Notes under the pieces: generated by a model | Told to the model about the DNA's origin: nothing | The model's input: only the letters and a program-made list of their open reading frames with translations | Database searches by the model: none | Assembly (NCBI GenBank): GCA_029865445.1 | Contig: JAOUGY010000043.1 | Coordinates: 1 to 17,883, forward strand | Reading direction: 5' to 3' | Origin: Acidimicrobiia bacterium | Lineage (GTDB): Bacteria > Actinomycetota > Acidimicrobiia > Spongiisociales > ZC4RG35 | Length of the DNA: 17,883 nt | Part shown: positions 6,966 through 13,802 of the stretch, piece by piece | Layout of the letters: each line of letters opens with the position of its first letter | How positions within the stretch are numbered: position 1 is the stretch's first letter | Translations under genes and position numbers: made by a program

Positions 6966-7885
6966 GCACTGTTGAAGACGTCATCATCATCGGCAGCGGT
7001 CCTGCCGGCTACACGGCCGCGCTGTATGCGGCCCGCGCCGACCTGAACCCTCTCGTGTTCGAAGGCAGCCAGTCGGGCGGACAGCTGATGATCACCACCG
7101 ACGTGGAGAACTACCCGGGTTTCCCGGACGGGATCATGGGCCCGGAGCTGATGGACCGATTCCGCAAGCAAGCCGAACGGTTCGGGGCGAGGCTCGTGAC
7201 CACCGACGTCACAGAAGTCGACTTCGGCCAGCGGCCGTTTCGGGTGAACGTCGGCGCCGACGAGTACCTGGCTCGGACGGTGATCGTCGCCACCGGCGCC
7301 TCGGCGATGTGGCTCGACGTCCCCGGCGAACAGGCCCTGACCGGCCGCGGGGTTTCGGCGTGTGCGACCTGTGACGGCTTTTTCTTCCGCGACAAGGAAC
7401 TGGTGGTGGTTGGCGGTGGCGACTCGGCGATGGAGGAGGCGTTGTTCCTCACGAGATTCGCCTCAAAGGTCACCATCGTGCACCGCCGAGACGAGTTCCG
7501 GGCTTCGAAGATCATGGCCACCCGGGCGATGGAGCATCCCAAAATCCAGGTCGTATGGAATGCCGTCGTTGCGGAAATCCTCGGCACCGATGAGGTGACC
7601 GGTGTGGTGCTCGAGGACACCGTCACAGGCGAGCGCTCGACCTTGGCTGTCGACGGGGTGTTCGTGGCGATCGGCCACAAACCGAACACGAGCATCTTCC
7701 AGGGCCAGTTGGACCTCGATGACAAAGGATACGTGGTCATCGCCGGCCCTGGCACCCGTACTTCGGTCAACGGAGTCCTGGCCGCCGGGGATGTGGCGGA
7801 TACTGTGTACCGGCAGGCGATCACCGCGGCCGGAACGGGGTGTCAGGCCGCCCTCGATGCACAGCACATCTTGACCGAAGATTGA
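6962..7885 (+). CDS. trxB: Thioredoxin reductase (NADPH)
   Basis: The 307-aa cytoplasmic flavoenzyme passes electrons from NADPH through FAD and a CxxC disulfide to thioredoxin. Landmarks are the FAD-binding GSGPAG (11-16), SGGQLMITTDVENYPGF, the redox-active CATC (C134 and C137), the NADPH-binding GGGDSA (151-156) with the basic HRRDEFRASK downstream, and the C-terminal FAD contact AAGDVADTVYRQAITAAGTG. Length is standard for low-molecular-weight bacterial enzymes. GTG 6962 is chosen because GAGGA precedes it by 7 nt and it overlaps the upstream stop. The frame extends 28 codons further upstream, but without family similarity. trxA follows after 26 nt, so the pair forms a thioredoxin operon together with the sigma/anti-sigma genes. 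Confidence 0.97.
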   Translation: MSTVEDVIIIGSGPAGYTAALYAARADLNPLVFEGSQSGGQLMITTDVENYPGFPDGIMGPELMDRFRKQAERFGARLVTTDVTEVDFGQRPFRVNVGADEYLARTVIVATGASAMWLDVPGEQALTGRGVSACATCDGFFFRDKELVVVGGGDSAMEEALFLTRFASKVTIVHRRDEFRASKIMATRAMEHPKIQVVWNAVVAEILGTDEVTGVVLEDTVTGERSTLAVDGVFVAIGHKPNTSIFQGQLDLDDKGYVVIAGPGTRTSVNGVLAAGDVADTVYRQAITAAGTGCQAALDAQHILTED

Positions 7886-7911
7886 TCGAACGAACCAAGG
7901 AAGTGAACCCG

Positions 7912-8238
7912 ATGGCTGGAAACACAATCACTCTCACCGACGCCACGTTTGGCGACACGATCTCGGGTAGTCAACCCGTTCTCGTGGACTTCTGGGCCGA
8001 ATGGTGTGGTCCGTGTCGCATGGTTGCTCCGGTGCTCGAAGAGATCGCCGGCGAGAATCCGGAGGCGCTCACGGTGGGGAAACTGAACATCGACGAGAAC
8101 CCGCAGGCACCGGCGAGCTACGACGTGATGAGCATCCCCACGATGATCCTGTTCCAGGACGGCGTCGAGAAGAAGCGCATCGTCGGGGCTCGCCCCAAAC
8201 ACCAGCTGCTGGCCGAACTCGCCGAATACATCAGCTGA
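7912..8238 (+). CDS. trxA: Thioredoxin
   Basis: The 108-aa protein is a canonical thioredoxin. It has strand VLVDFWAEWCGPC with active-site cysteines C32 and C35, the conserved Asp in VDFWAEW, and the cis-proline loop MSIPTMILFQDG. It reduces disulfides of cytosolic partners and is recharged by the adjacent TrxB. ATG 7912 follows an AAGGAAG site by about 8 nt. The reading frame is open for 24 codons further upstream, inside trxB, but this is not part of the fold. It is the last gene before a strong hairpin terminator, and is the positional equivalent of mycobacterial trxC. Confidence 0.97.
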   Translation: MAGNTITLTDATFGDTISGSQPVLVDFWAEWCGPCRMVAPVLEEIAGENPEALTVGKLNIDENPQAPASYDVMSIPTMILFQDGVEKKRIVGARPKHQLLAELAEYIS

Positions 8239-8258
8239 CCACACCCAACTCGATCCAC

Positions 8259-8298
8259 CGAGGACGCCGCCGGGGAACCAAACCCGGCGGCGTCCTCG
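8259..8298 (+). terminator. Rho-independent-type terminator after trxA
   Basis: A perfect 16-bp stem (8259-8274 with 8283-8298; left arm begins CGAGGACGCCGCCGGG) encloses an 8-nt loop. It is followed on the plus strand by GTTTGTCTCC-like sequence (from 8298), a weak T-rich tail. It begins 20 nt after the trxA stop and ends the sigma/trx operon before cwlM. Confidence 0.85.
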
Positions 8299-8336
8299 TT
8301 TGTCTCCTCGGAGGCGCCGATGTGGGAGCATGAGGT

Positions 8337-9311
8337 ATGCGTCTATACCGTCTGGATGACTCGGGTGACCCCGTCAGGGACATCCAGGATCGCCTCGCCG
8401 CACTCGGCCATGGCTGCGACCCCGACGCCCGAGGCGAGTTCGGGAAGGCGACCGCCGACGCGGTGCGGGCGTTCCAGGACGAACGCGGCCTCAACGTGGA
8501 TGGCATCGTCGGGCCCGACACCTGGCGCTCCCTCTACGAAGCCGGATATCGCCTGGGCGATCGGTTGCTACTCCTCCGACGCCCGATGCTCCGCGGCGAC
8601 GATGTCGGTGAGCTCCAGACGAGGCTGAACAACCTTGGATTCGACGCCGGCAAACCCGACGCCATCTTCGGTCCCGACACCCAGCGGGCCGTCACCGAGT
8701 TCCAGTACAACCGGGGACTGCTGGAGGACGGTGTGGCGGGACCCGAGGTCATAACCGAGCTCCGTCTCGTCAGCCGCGGGCAGCTCGAAACCGGGCGAGA
8801 GACCATCCGCGAACGGGAATGGCTGCGAACGCTCCGACCCACCATCCTCGGCACACGCGTCTTCTTCGATCCTGCCGCTACTTCACCAGAAGAGGCGCAA
8901 GCGGCCTGGGAGGCCGCCACCGCAGCCGCCATCGCCCTCCAGGAGCACGGCGGCCTGCCAATTATTTCCAGATCCATGGATGCGGTGCTGCCCGAGCGTC
9001 TCCGGGCCCAGCGCGCCAATCGGCAAGGGGCCGACATCATCGTGTCGTTTCAGCTGGCAACCGACGGCGACGAGGGCGTGTTCTCATTCGAGACGGCTCG
9101 ATCGCGGAGCGAGGCCGGCGCGAGGCTCGCTTCCCACGTGGCGTCGGCGCTCGAGCTGGAGCAGCGCGGTAGGGCGACTGCGATCCTGCGGGAGACGCGC
9201 TCCCCGGCCGTGGTGGTCTGCGCCACCGAACTCCATGCCGATACCGGCAAGAAGGTCGTGGCTGGGATCGAGGACTTCTTCCGGGACTGCGGGAGAGCTC
9301 CCGTCAGGTGA
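8337..9311 (+). CDS. cwlM: CwlM-like protein: two peptidoglycan-binding domains plus degenerate amidase_3 domain
   Basis: The 324-aa protein has two PG_binding_1 domains (about 9-67 with IVGPDTWRSL, and about 85-142 with IFGPDTQRAV) followed by an amidase_3-like fold (about 168-318). It has no signal peptide, as in mycobacterial CwlM, which works in the cytoplasm as a regulator of MurA and so of peptidoglycan precursor supply. The amidase domain seems to lack its zinc site. The usual DPGHGG loop reads DPAATS (178-183), and the usual SIHAN-type His segment reads SFQLA (237-241). A regulatory, non-hydrolytic role is therefore likely. ATG 8337 is preceded by GGGAG at about 8 nt. It lies between trxA and the convergent parB, exactly where cwlM sits in M. 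tuberculosis. Its last 8 bases overlap the end of parB. Confidence 0.85.
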   Translation: MRLYRLDDSGDPVRDIQDRLAALGHGCDPDARGEFGKATADAVRAFQDERGLNVDGIVGPDTWRSLYEAGYRLGDRLLLLRRPMLRGDDVGELQTRLNNLGFDAGKPDAIFGPDTQRAVTEFQYNRGLLEDGVAGPEVITELRLVSRGQLETGRETIREREWLRTLRPTILGTRVFFDPAATSPEEAQAAWEAATAAAIALQEHGGLPIISRSMDAVLPERLRAQRANRQGADIIVSFQLATDGDEGVFSFETARSRSEAGARLASHVASALELEQRGRATAILRETRSPAVVVCATELHADTGKKVVAGIEDFFRDCGRAPVR

Positions 9312-10161
9312 AGAAATGGCGGTACAGCCTCTCGAGGTCGTCGAGCGAGCCGAAGCCGATCTCGATCTTGCCCTTGCGGTTTCTGTACTGGATCCGGACC
9401 CGGGTCCCGAGCTGCTCTGTGAGTCGGTTCTCCAACTCGATGATCTCAACCGGCCGCACCTCGCGTATCCGAGGAGGACGGTCGTCCTCGGAATCGGTCC
9501 CTTTCCGGATACGGGCGGCTTCTTCGACCTGGCGGACGCTCCACCCTTCTTCCACGGCTCTGCCGGCGATGTGCTCGGCATACTTCCCGTCTTCGATCCC
9601 GAGGAGGGCACGGGCATGACCGGCCGACAACTCACCCCGCTCCAGCATGCCCTGTATCGACGGCGCCAGCCCGAGCAGCCGGAGGGTGTTGGTGATGGTC
9701 ACCCGGCTCTTACCGACCCTCCCTCCTACTTCTTCATGGGTCATGCCGTAGTCCTCGAGGAGTTGCTTGTAGGCCGCGGCTTCCTCCAGCGGTGACAGAT
9801 CCTGACGCTGGATGTTCTCGACCAGGGCCTGGGTGAGCGACGCCTCGTCATCGACTGTGCGGATGACGGCGGGGATCTCGGTGAGGCCCGCACGTTTGGC
9901 CGCTCGCAACCGCCGCTCCCCCGCGATGAGCGTATGGCTGCCCGCATCGTCGGCCGGCGTGACGGCGATCGGTTGAAGTACGCCGACCTCCCGGATCGAC
10001 TCGGCGAGACCCGCCAGCGCCTCTTCGTCGAACCGTGATCGGGGTTGGTTCGGATTGGGCTGGACCTTGTCTACTGCCACCATCGCGAATCCGGACTCCG
10101 CCGGACCCGTCGGGATGAGCGCCTCGAGGCCGCGACCGAGTCCACCACGCCGTGTGGTCAT
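9304..10161 (-). CDS. parB: Chromosome partitioning protein ParB (CTP-dependent parS-binding clamp)
   Basis: The 285-aa protein begins MTTRRGGLGRGLEALIP, the basic ParA-interacting N-terminus. The N-terminal domain includes QPNPNQPRSRFD and the GERRLRAAKRAG box (81-92) that takes part in CTP binding. Next come ENIQRQDLSPLEEA and the parS-reading helix-turn-helix (about 131-152, MTHEEVGGRVGKSRVTI). A variable acidic linker leads to the C-terminal dimerisation domain (IEIGFGSLDDLERLYRHFF). ATG 10161 overlaps the parA stop (ATGA) and is preceded by GGAGGAG, so the TTG five codons upstream is not needed. It loads at parS, spreads as a sliding clamp and works with ParA and SMC to segregate the origin. 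Two candidate parS sites lie 1.4 kb away, upstream of rsmG. Confidence 0.97.
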   Translation of the reverse strand: MTTRRGGLGRGLEALIPTGPAESGFAMVAVDKVQPNPNQPRSRFDEEALAGLAESIREVGVLQPIAVTPADDAGSHTLIAGERRLRAAKRAGLTEIPAVIRTVDDEASLTQALVENIQRQDLSPLEEAAAYKQLLEDYGMTHEEVGGRVGKSRVTITNTLRLLGLAPSIQGMLERGELSAGHARALLGIEDGKYAEHIAGRAVEEGWSVRQVEEAARIRKGTDSEDDRPPRIREVRPVEIIELENRLTEQLGTRVRIQYRNRKGKIEIGFGSLDDLERLYRHFFT

Positions 10162-10946
10162 TTCTCCTCCTCCCAACCGTGCCGGGCAACGAACTCACGG
10201 GCCAGATTGCGATAGGCGATCGCCCCTCTCGACATCGGATCGAACACTTCGATGGGTTCGCCAAAGGAGGGGGCTTCCGACAACCGCACCGACCGCGGAA
10301 CGATGGTGCGATAGGTGGTTGCGCCGAAGTGTCCCCGGACCTGGTCCGCCACTTCCTTGGCCAGGCGGGTCCGGGCGTCGTACATCGTGAGGATCACGCC
10401 ACCGATGGCCAGGCTCGGATTGAGGTTGGACCGCACGAGGTCGATGTTGCGAAGCAGTTGGGATAGTCCCTCGAGTGCGTAGTACTCACATTGGATGGGG
10501 ATCACGACCTCGTCAGCAGCGGCGAGGGCGTTGACAGTCAACAGACCCAGTGACGGCGGGCAGTCGATGAGAACGGCTTCGTACTGGTCTCGAATGCCTT
10601 GCAGTGCCCCCTTGAGGCGTTGTTCTCTCGAAAACACAGATACCAGTTCGATTTCTGCGCCTGCCAAATCGATCGTGGCGGGCACAACGTACAGATCTCG
10701 CACGGACGTCGGTTCTACAGCATCTTCAATCGCTACATCCTTCAATAAAACGTCATAGATCGAATGATTGATGCCTGCTCGATCTATCCCCATACCCGAG
10801 GTGGCATTGCCCTGCGGGTCGAGGTCCACCACCAATACCTTGCGTCCGGCCAGGGCGAGCCCGGCGGCGAGGTTGATGGCAGTAGTTGACTTCCCTACGC
10901 CCCCCTTCTGGTTGGCGAGGGCGACTATCACTCCAGTTGAAGTCAA
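10158..10946 (-). CDS. parA: Chromosome partitioning ATPase ParA (Soj-like)
   Basis: The 262-aa protein is a ParA/MinD-type ATPase that binds DNA non-specifically as an ATP dimer and pulls ParB-parS complexes. It shows the deviant Walker A KGGVGKST (14-21) with the signature lysine, the Walker A' DLDPQGN (41-47) and Walker B VLIDCPPSLG (125-134). The C-terminal half holds YYALEGLSQLL and RTRLAKEV, typical of chromosomal ParA. The start is TTG at 10946, 8 nt after AGGAGG. The GTG five codons downstream (10931) would be 23 nt from that site and is less likely. Overlap of its TGA with the parB ATG couples the two. The ribosome site overlaps the stop codon of rsmG, so rsmG-parA-parB form one operon. 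Confidence 0.97.
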   Translation of the reverse strand: MTSTGVIVALANQKGGVGKSTTAINLAAGLALAGRKVLVVDLDPQGNATSGMGIDRAGINHSIYDVLLKDVAIEDAVEPTSVRDLYVVPATIDLAGAEIELVSVFSREQRLKGALQGIRDQYEAVLIDCPPSLGLLTVNALAAADEVVIPIQCEYYALEGLSQLLRNIDLVRSNLNPSLAIGGVILTMYDARTRLAKEVADQVRGHFGATTYRTIVPRSVRLSEAPSFGEPIEVFDPMSRGAIAYRNLAREFVARHGWEEEK

Positions 10947-10954
10947 GGGTTGAG

Positions 10955-10960
10955 CCTCCT
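10955..10960 (-). promoter_or_regulatory. Ribosome binding site of parA, deciding the TTG start
   Basis: AGGAGG on the minus strand (read 10960 to 10955) lies 8 nt before the TTG at 10946 and overlaps the last base of the rsmG stop codon. It supports TTG over the downstream GTG and implies coupling between rsmG and parA. Confidence 0.75.
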
Positions 10961-11562
10961 CACGGCCGCGCCATGATAAGGAGCCAGACGGCACGGTCAA
11001 GGACCTCGGGCGGGACTTCCATGGTGGTGAAGCCGGCCACCGAGGGGACCGCCACGTGAGAGCCGCCCACAACCGCCACCCCAGCAGGTGCAGCAATTCT
11101 CGCCAGATGGGTGTGGAGCTGTTCGGGTGGCAGGGAAGCGCGAGACACGACGACATCCGCGACCATGTCGATGTCTGCGATGTCCGACTCGCGCACCGTC
11201 ACGTTCCCCAGATCCAAGATGCGGGAAGCTCTCCGGATGAGACGACACCGCCTTCCCGATCGATCCACCGCCACCACCTCGGAATCAGGAAAGAGTATGG
11301 CCAGCGGGAGAGCCGGGAGACCGCTCCCCGAACCGAGGTCCACCAGTGTGTGTGGTAGGCGTCCTCGCCAGGCTCCGGCAAAGGCAAGCGAATCGAGGAC
11401 GTGGCGGTCCTCTACCCGATCGCGCTCCCCCGGCCCGACGCCTCCTGCCGCGATCGCCTCTTCCCGCAGCCAGTCGGCAAACCGTCTCAGCAGCGCGTCC
11501 TTCTCTCCGCTGATCGTTTGGCCGGTCCACTCCTCGAGGCGAGTGCGGCGTTCAGGATCCAC
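10960..11562 (-). CDS. rsmG: 16S rRNA (guanine-527-N7)-methyltransferase
   Basis: The 200-aa protein (formerly GidB) methylates N7 of G527 in the 530 loop of 16S rRNA, using S-adenosylmethionine. Family marks are FADWLREEA in the N-terminal helices, the conserved RHVLDSLAF (53-61), the SAM-binding loop VDLGSGSGLPALPLAI (74-89), and the acidic ribose contact in VVAVDRSGRR. In several bacteria, loss of RsmG gives low-level streptomycin resistance. The start is GTG at 11562. No ribosome site is visible, but a TACAAT -10 box ends 7 nt before it, so the transcript may be leaderless. It is the first gene of the rsmG-parA-parB operon, and parS sites lie at its promoter. Confidence 0.95.
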   Translation of the reverse strand: MDPERRTRLEEWTGQTISGEKDALLRRFADWLREEAIAAGGVGPGERDRVEDRHVLDSLAFAGAWRGRLPHTLVDLGSGSGLPALPLAILFPDSEVVAVDRSGRRCRLIRRASRILDLGNVTVRESDIADIDMVADVVVSRASLPPEQLHTHLARIAAPAGVAVVGGSHVAVPSVAGFTTMEVPPEVLDRAVWLLIMARP

Positions 11563-11569
11563 GCCTGGG

Positions 11570-11575
11570 ATTGTA
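11570..11575 (-). promoter_or_regulatory. Candidate promoter -10 box for rsmG-parA-parB
   Basis: On the minus strand TACAAT (11575 to 11570) is 5 of 6 bases to consensus and ends 7 nt before the GTG at 11562, giving a start point at the codon. The -35 position (about 17 nt upstream) falls in the parS site at 11583-11598, where no strong TTGACA match exists. Confidence 0.5.
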
Positions 11576-11582
11576 GCCCCGG

Positions 11583-11598
11583 TGTTTCACGGGAAACA
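11583..11598. promoter_or_regulatory. parS site 1 (ParB binding site)
   Basis: TGTTTCACGGGAAACA matches the near-universal parS palindrome TGTTTCACGTGAAACA at 15 of 16 positions; the mismatch is at position 10. It lies 20 bp upstream of the rsmG start and covers the -35 region of the rsmG-parA-parB promoter. Confidence 0.88.
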
Positions 11599-11611
11599 CT
11601 CACCCACGATG

Positions 11612-11627
11612 CGTTTCACGTGAAACA
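11612..11627. promoter_or_regulatory. parS site 2 (ParB binding site)
   Basis: CGTTTCACGTGAAACA matches the parS palindrome at 15 of 16 positions, with a perfect 14-bp core and only the first base changed. Its centre is 29 bp from that of site 1, in the same rsmG-jag spacer and about 3.1 kb from the dnaA start. Confidence 0.93.
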
Positions 11628-11640
11628 ACGGACACAGAGC

Positions 11641-11673
11641 AACAAAAAGGGCCCCGCCGAAGCGGGGCCCTTT
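11641..11673 (-). terminator. Intrinsic terminator of the rpmH-rnpA-yidD-yidC-jag operon
   Basis: A perfect 12-bp stem (11646-11657 with 11662-11673) is closed, as read on the minus strand, by a TTCG tetraloop flanked C/G, an exceptionally stable cap. It is followed by a TTTTTGTT run (11648 to 11641). It begins 13 nt after the jag stop and separates the jag operon from rsmG-parAB. Confidence 0.92.
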
Positions 11674-11685
11674 CGCGACGTGCCG

Positions 11686-12633
11686 TCATTCCTCTTCCGA
11701 CGTGTCCTCTGACTTCTCAGCTGCAATCACCACGTATCGCTGTGGAGACTCCCCCTCGGAATACGACTTGACGCCGGATCGGTCCGCAACGGCATCGTGG
11801 ATGACCTTCCGGTCCGATGCCGACATCGGCTCCAGCATGACCTCGCCGCCTTCAGCTGTGACTTGGTCGATGAGCTGGGCGGCATAGATGGCCAGCGCCT
11901 GCCGGCGCCGCTCCGCATATCCCGCAATATCGAGACGAAGCCTCGACGAGGACTCGGTACGTCGGTGCAACACCGTCTTCGTGAGCTCGTGGACAGCCTC
12001 GATGACCGAACCGCGGGGGCCCACCATCGCCTCGGTCTGCCCTCCGGAGACGTTGGCAATGATCACATCTCCGTCAATCGAGACCTCGACCGCTCCATCC
12101 AACCCGAAAGCGCCTACCAATCCCGTCAGGAACTCGTCGACAACCGGTACCTGTTCCTCAATCGACACGGTGTTCTCCTCTCGTTCCTGCCGTCTTCTCG
12201 GCCGTTCGCCCGGATCGCGCCGCTGCTGAGAGCGTTGCTGAGGGCGTTGCCCTCTTCCGCCACCCTGCTCACTGCCGTCCCCGCGATGCTGCCGGTTGCC
12301 TTGGCCACCGCCTCGATCACCGTTGTCGCGATTACGCTGTCGGGAACGGGACGGGTCCTGCCGACCCGATTCCTGATGGCGATTGGCTTCTGATCCAGAC
12401 TCCTCGCCGCCAGGACCCTTCTTGCGGCGCCGCCGACGGCGCTTCTTGCCATCAGCGGGCTTGAGTTTGACTTTGACGACTGCGTCCCGGCCTCCGAACA
12501 GGCCAAGAACGGCCTTCTCCGGCTGCTGGATCACCTCGACGTCGATTCTCTCGCGATCGGTCACACCGAGCTCCTGCATGGCAGCCTCGACTGCGACGTC
12601 GATCGTCTTTCCACGGACCTCCACGAAATCCAC
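11686..12633 (-). CDS. jag: Jag/KhpB family RNA-binding protein (Jag_N, KH, R3H)
   Basis: The 315-aa protein has an N-terminal Jag_N domain (about 1-58, with KAVLGLFGGRDA), a long disordered linker (about 60-155) rich in Arg, Gly, Gln and Glu, a KH domain (about 165-235, with the GxxG-type loop VGPRGSV) and an R3H domain (about 235-305, with the helix ERRRQALAIYAAQLIDQV and the MSASDRKVIHDAV segment). Jag/KhpB binds RNA, partners KhpA, and is linked to cell division and envelope control; its gene usually follows yidC, as here. The start is GTG at 12633, set by AGGAGG 9 nt upstream, which lies inside the yidC end. An out-of-frame ATG between them is ignored. The linker is much longer and more basic than in most homologues and begins with a run of seven basic residues, suggesting RNA or ribosome contact. 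Confidence 0.93.
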   Translation of the reverse strand: MDFVEVRGKTIDVAVEAAMQELGVTDRERIDVEVIQQPEKAVLGLFGGRDAVVKVKLKPADGKKRRRRRRKKGPGGEESGSEANRHQESGRQDPSRSRQRNRDNGDRGGGQGNRQHRGDGSEQGGGRGQRPQQRSQQRRDPGERPRRRQEREENTVSIEEQVPVVDEFLTGLVGAFGLDGAVEVSIDGDVIIANVSGGQTEAMVGPRGSVIEAVHELTKTVLHRRTESSSRLRLDIAGYAERRRQALAIYAAQLIDQVTAEGGEVMLEPMSASDRKVIHDAVADRSGVKSYSEGESPQRYVVIAAEKSEDTSEEE

Positions 12634-12636
12634 GGC

Positions 12637-13542
12637 TCATTTCCTCCTACGGCGGCGTTTCTTGTCAGACACGGGGTGGGGCCTCACGGGTTTGGCGCTC
12701 CCGTTCCCGTCGTCCGGGCCGGCGGGCTTGTCGGGGCCCCCGCTCTTTGGTTCGCCATTGCCGTTGCTGCCTGGAGTCGGCGGTCGACCGTCGATGGCGA
12801 AGATTGCGAACTGCTGACCGAGCCGGAAGAGGTTGCTCGTTGCCCAGTAGACGGCCAAGCCGGCGGGGAAGTTCCAGGACACAAAACCGATCACGAGCGG
12901 CATGAATCGGGTGAGCATTTGCTGGGTCTGCTGCTGTTGCTTCTGCTGAGGGGTCAGATCTGCCAAATTCTGGTTGGAGCCGCGCTGGGCGTGCCACTGC
13001 TGGATGTACTGGGACACGACCATGATGACGATCAGCAAGGCGTAGGGGATTGCCGATACGAATCCCGAACCGGTGACGCCTTCGCTGATGGTCCTTCCCA
13101 GCTCCATCCCGAGGAAATGGGTTTCGCCGGCCCGAATCGCCGTCAGGAGCGCCGACGGGTCCGGGATCGGTATCGCCTCGACGGCTGTCCCGTTCACCAC
13201 GGCCGCAACGTCCCGAAGCAGCCGGAACAGGGCGAACCAGATGGGCATCTGCACCACCAGCGGGAGGAAACAGCCCAGGGGAGTGGCGCCGGCTTCCCGC
13301 TGAACGCGCATCAGCTCCTTCTGCATCGTCTCAGGATCCTCTTTGTGCTCCTTCTGGATGCGCTTGATCTCCGGCTGGATCGCTTGGAACGCTCTCGTGG
13401 ACCTCGTCTGTTTCAGCGTGAGCGGGAACAGGACCAGGTTGATGGCGATCGTCAGGAGGATGATCGAGAAACCGAAGCTCGGAACGAGATCGTAAAAGAA
13501 CGACAACGCCTGTCCGAGAACATTTTCTATCGCACTCAGCAC
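12637..13542 (-). CDS. yidC: Membrane protein insertase YidC (Oxa1 family)
   Basis: The 301-aa protein is a YidC-type insertase that moves transmembrane segments into the lipid bilayer, alone or with SecYEG. It has about five hydrophobic segments: near 22-42 (GFSIILLTIAINLVLFPL), 90-110 (CFLPLVVQMPIWFALFRLL), 165-182, 212-232 and a final part near 235-250. The cytoplasmic hairpin 55-85 (QPEIKRIQKEHKEDPETMQKE) is charged as expected. The groove arginine of E. coli YidC (R366) aligns with Asn here (N35). A polar, Pro/Gly-rich tail ends in a cluster of Lys/Arg, the type of tail that contacts the ribosome. GTG 13542 overlaps the yidD stop by 7 nt and jag starts 3 nt after its own stop. Confidence 0.95.
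   Translation of the reverse strand: MLSAIENVLGQALSFFYDLVPSFGFSIILLTIAINLVLFPLTLKQTRSTRAFQAIQPEIKRIQKEHKEDPETMQKELMRVQREAGATPLGCFLPLVVQMPIWFALFRLLRDVAAVVNGTAVEAIPIPDPSALLTAIRAGETHFLGMELGRTISEGVTGSGFVSAIPYALLIVIMVVSQYIQQWHAQRGSNQNLADLTPQQKQQQQTQQMLTRFMPLVIGFVSWNFPAGLAVYWATSNLFRLGQQFAIFAIDGRPPTPGSNGNGEPKSGGPDKPAGPDDGNGSAKPVRPHPVSDKKRRRRRK
12643..12648 (-). promoter_or_regulatory. Ribosome binding site of jag
   Basis: AGGAGG on the minus strand lies 9 nt before the jag GTG (12633), within the last codons of yidC. It decides the jag start and implies coupling to yidC. Confidence 0.75.
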
Positions 13543-13802
13543 CGACCAAACTCCTCGCGACCGGGGACGGGGTCGTATCCGCCCTCAAACAATGGCTGGC
13601 AGCGCCCGATTCGACGAATCGCCATCCACAACCCACGGAACACACCGTGGGTCTCGAGCGCCTGGACGGCGTAGGTGGAGCAGGTGGGGGAGAAGCGGCA
13701 GTTCTTGCCCAACGCTGGACTCAGAACCTTCTGGTAGCCGCGGATCAGCAGCACGACCGGAACGGCCGTCCATCGTCGCTTGTCCGCATTGTCAGCTGCC
13801 AC
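13536..13802 (-). CDS. yidD: Membrane protein insertion efficiency factor YidD
   Basis: The 88-aa protein has the strongly conserved YidD core IRGYQKVLSPALGKNCRFSPTCSTYAVQALETHG, read in two parts, then the FRGLWMAIRRIGRCQPLFEGGYDPVP ending. YidD is a small, membrane-associated basic protein thought to help YidC insert substrates. It contains three Cys (two in NCRFSPTCSTY and one in RCQP) typical of the family. GTG 13802 has GGAGGA 7 nt upstream and overlaps the rnpA end by 11 nt. Its stop overlaps the yidC start by 7 nt. Its place between rnpA and yidC is the standard bacterial arrangement. Confidence 0.95.
   Translation of the reverse strand: MAADNADKRRWTAVPVVLLIRGYQKVLSPALGKNCRFSPTCSTYAVQALETHGVFRGLWMAIRRIGRCQPLFEGGYDPVPGREEFGRC

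Noticed and set aside
10162..10176. parB start at TTG 10176
   Set aside because: Its codons are the ribosome binding site itself; ATG 10161 overlaps the parA stop as usual.
11797..12393. 198-codon plus-strand frame opposite jag
   Set aside because: It is the shadow of the jag frame, with no ribosome site and no recognisable domain.
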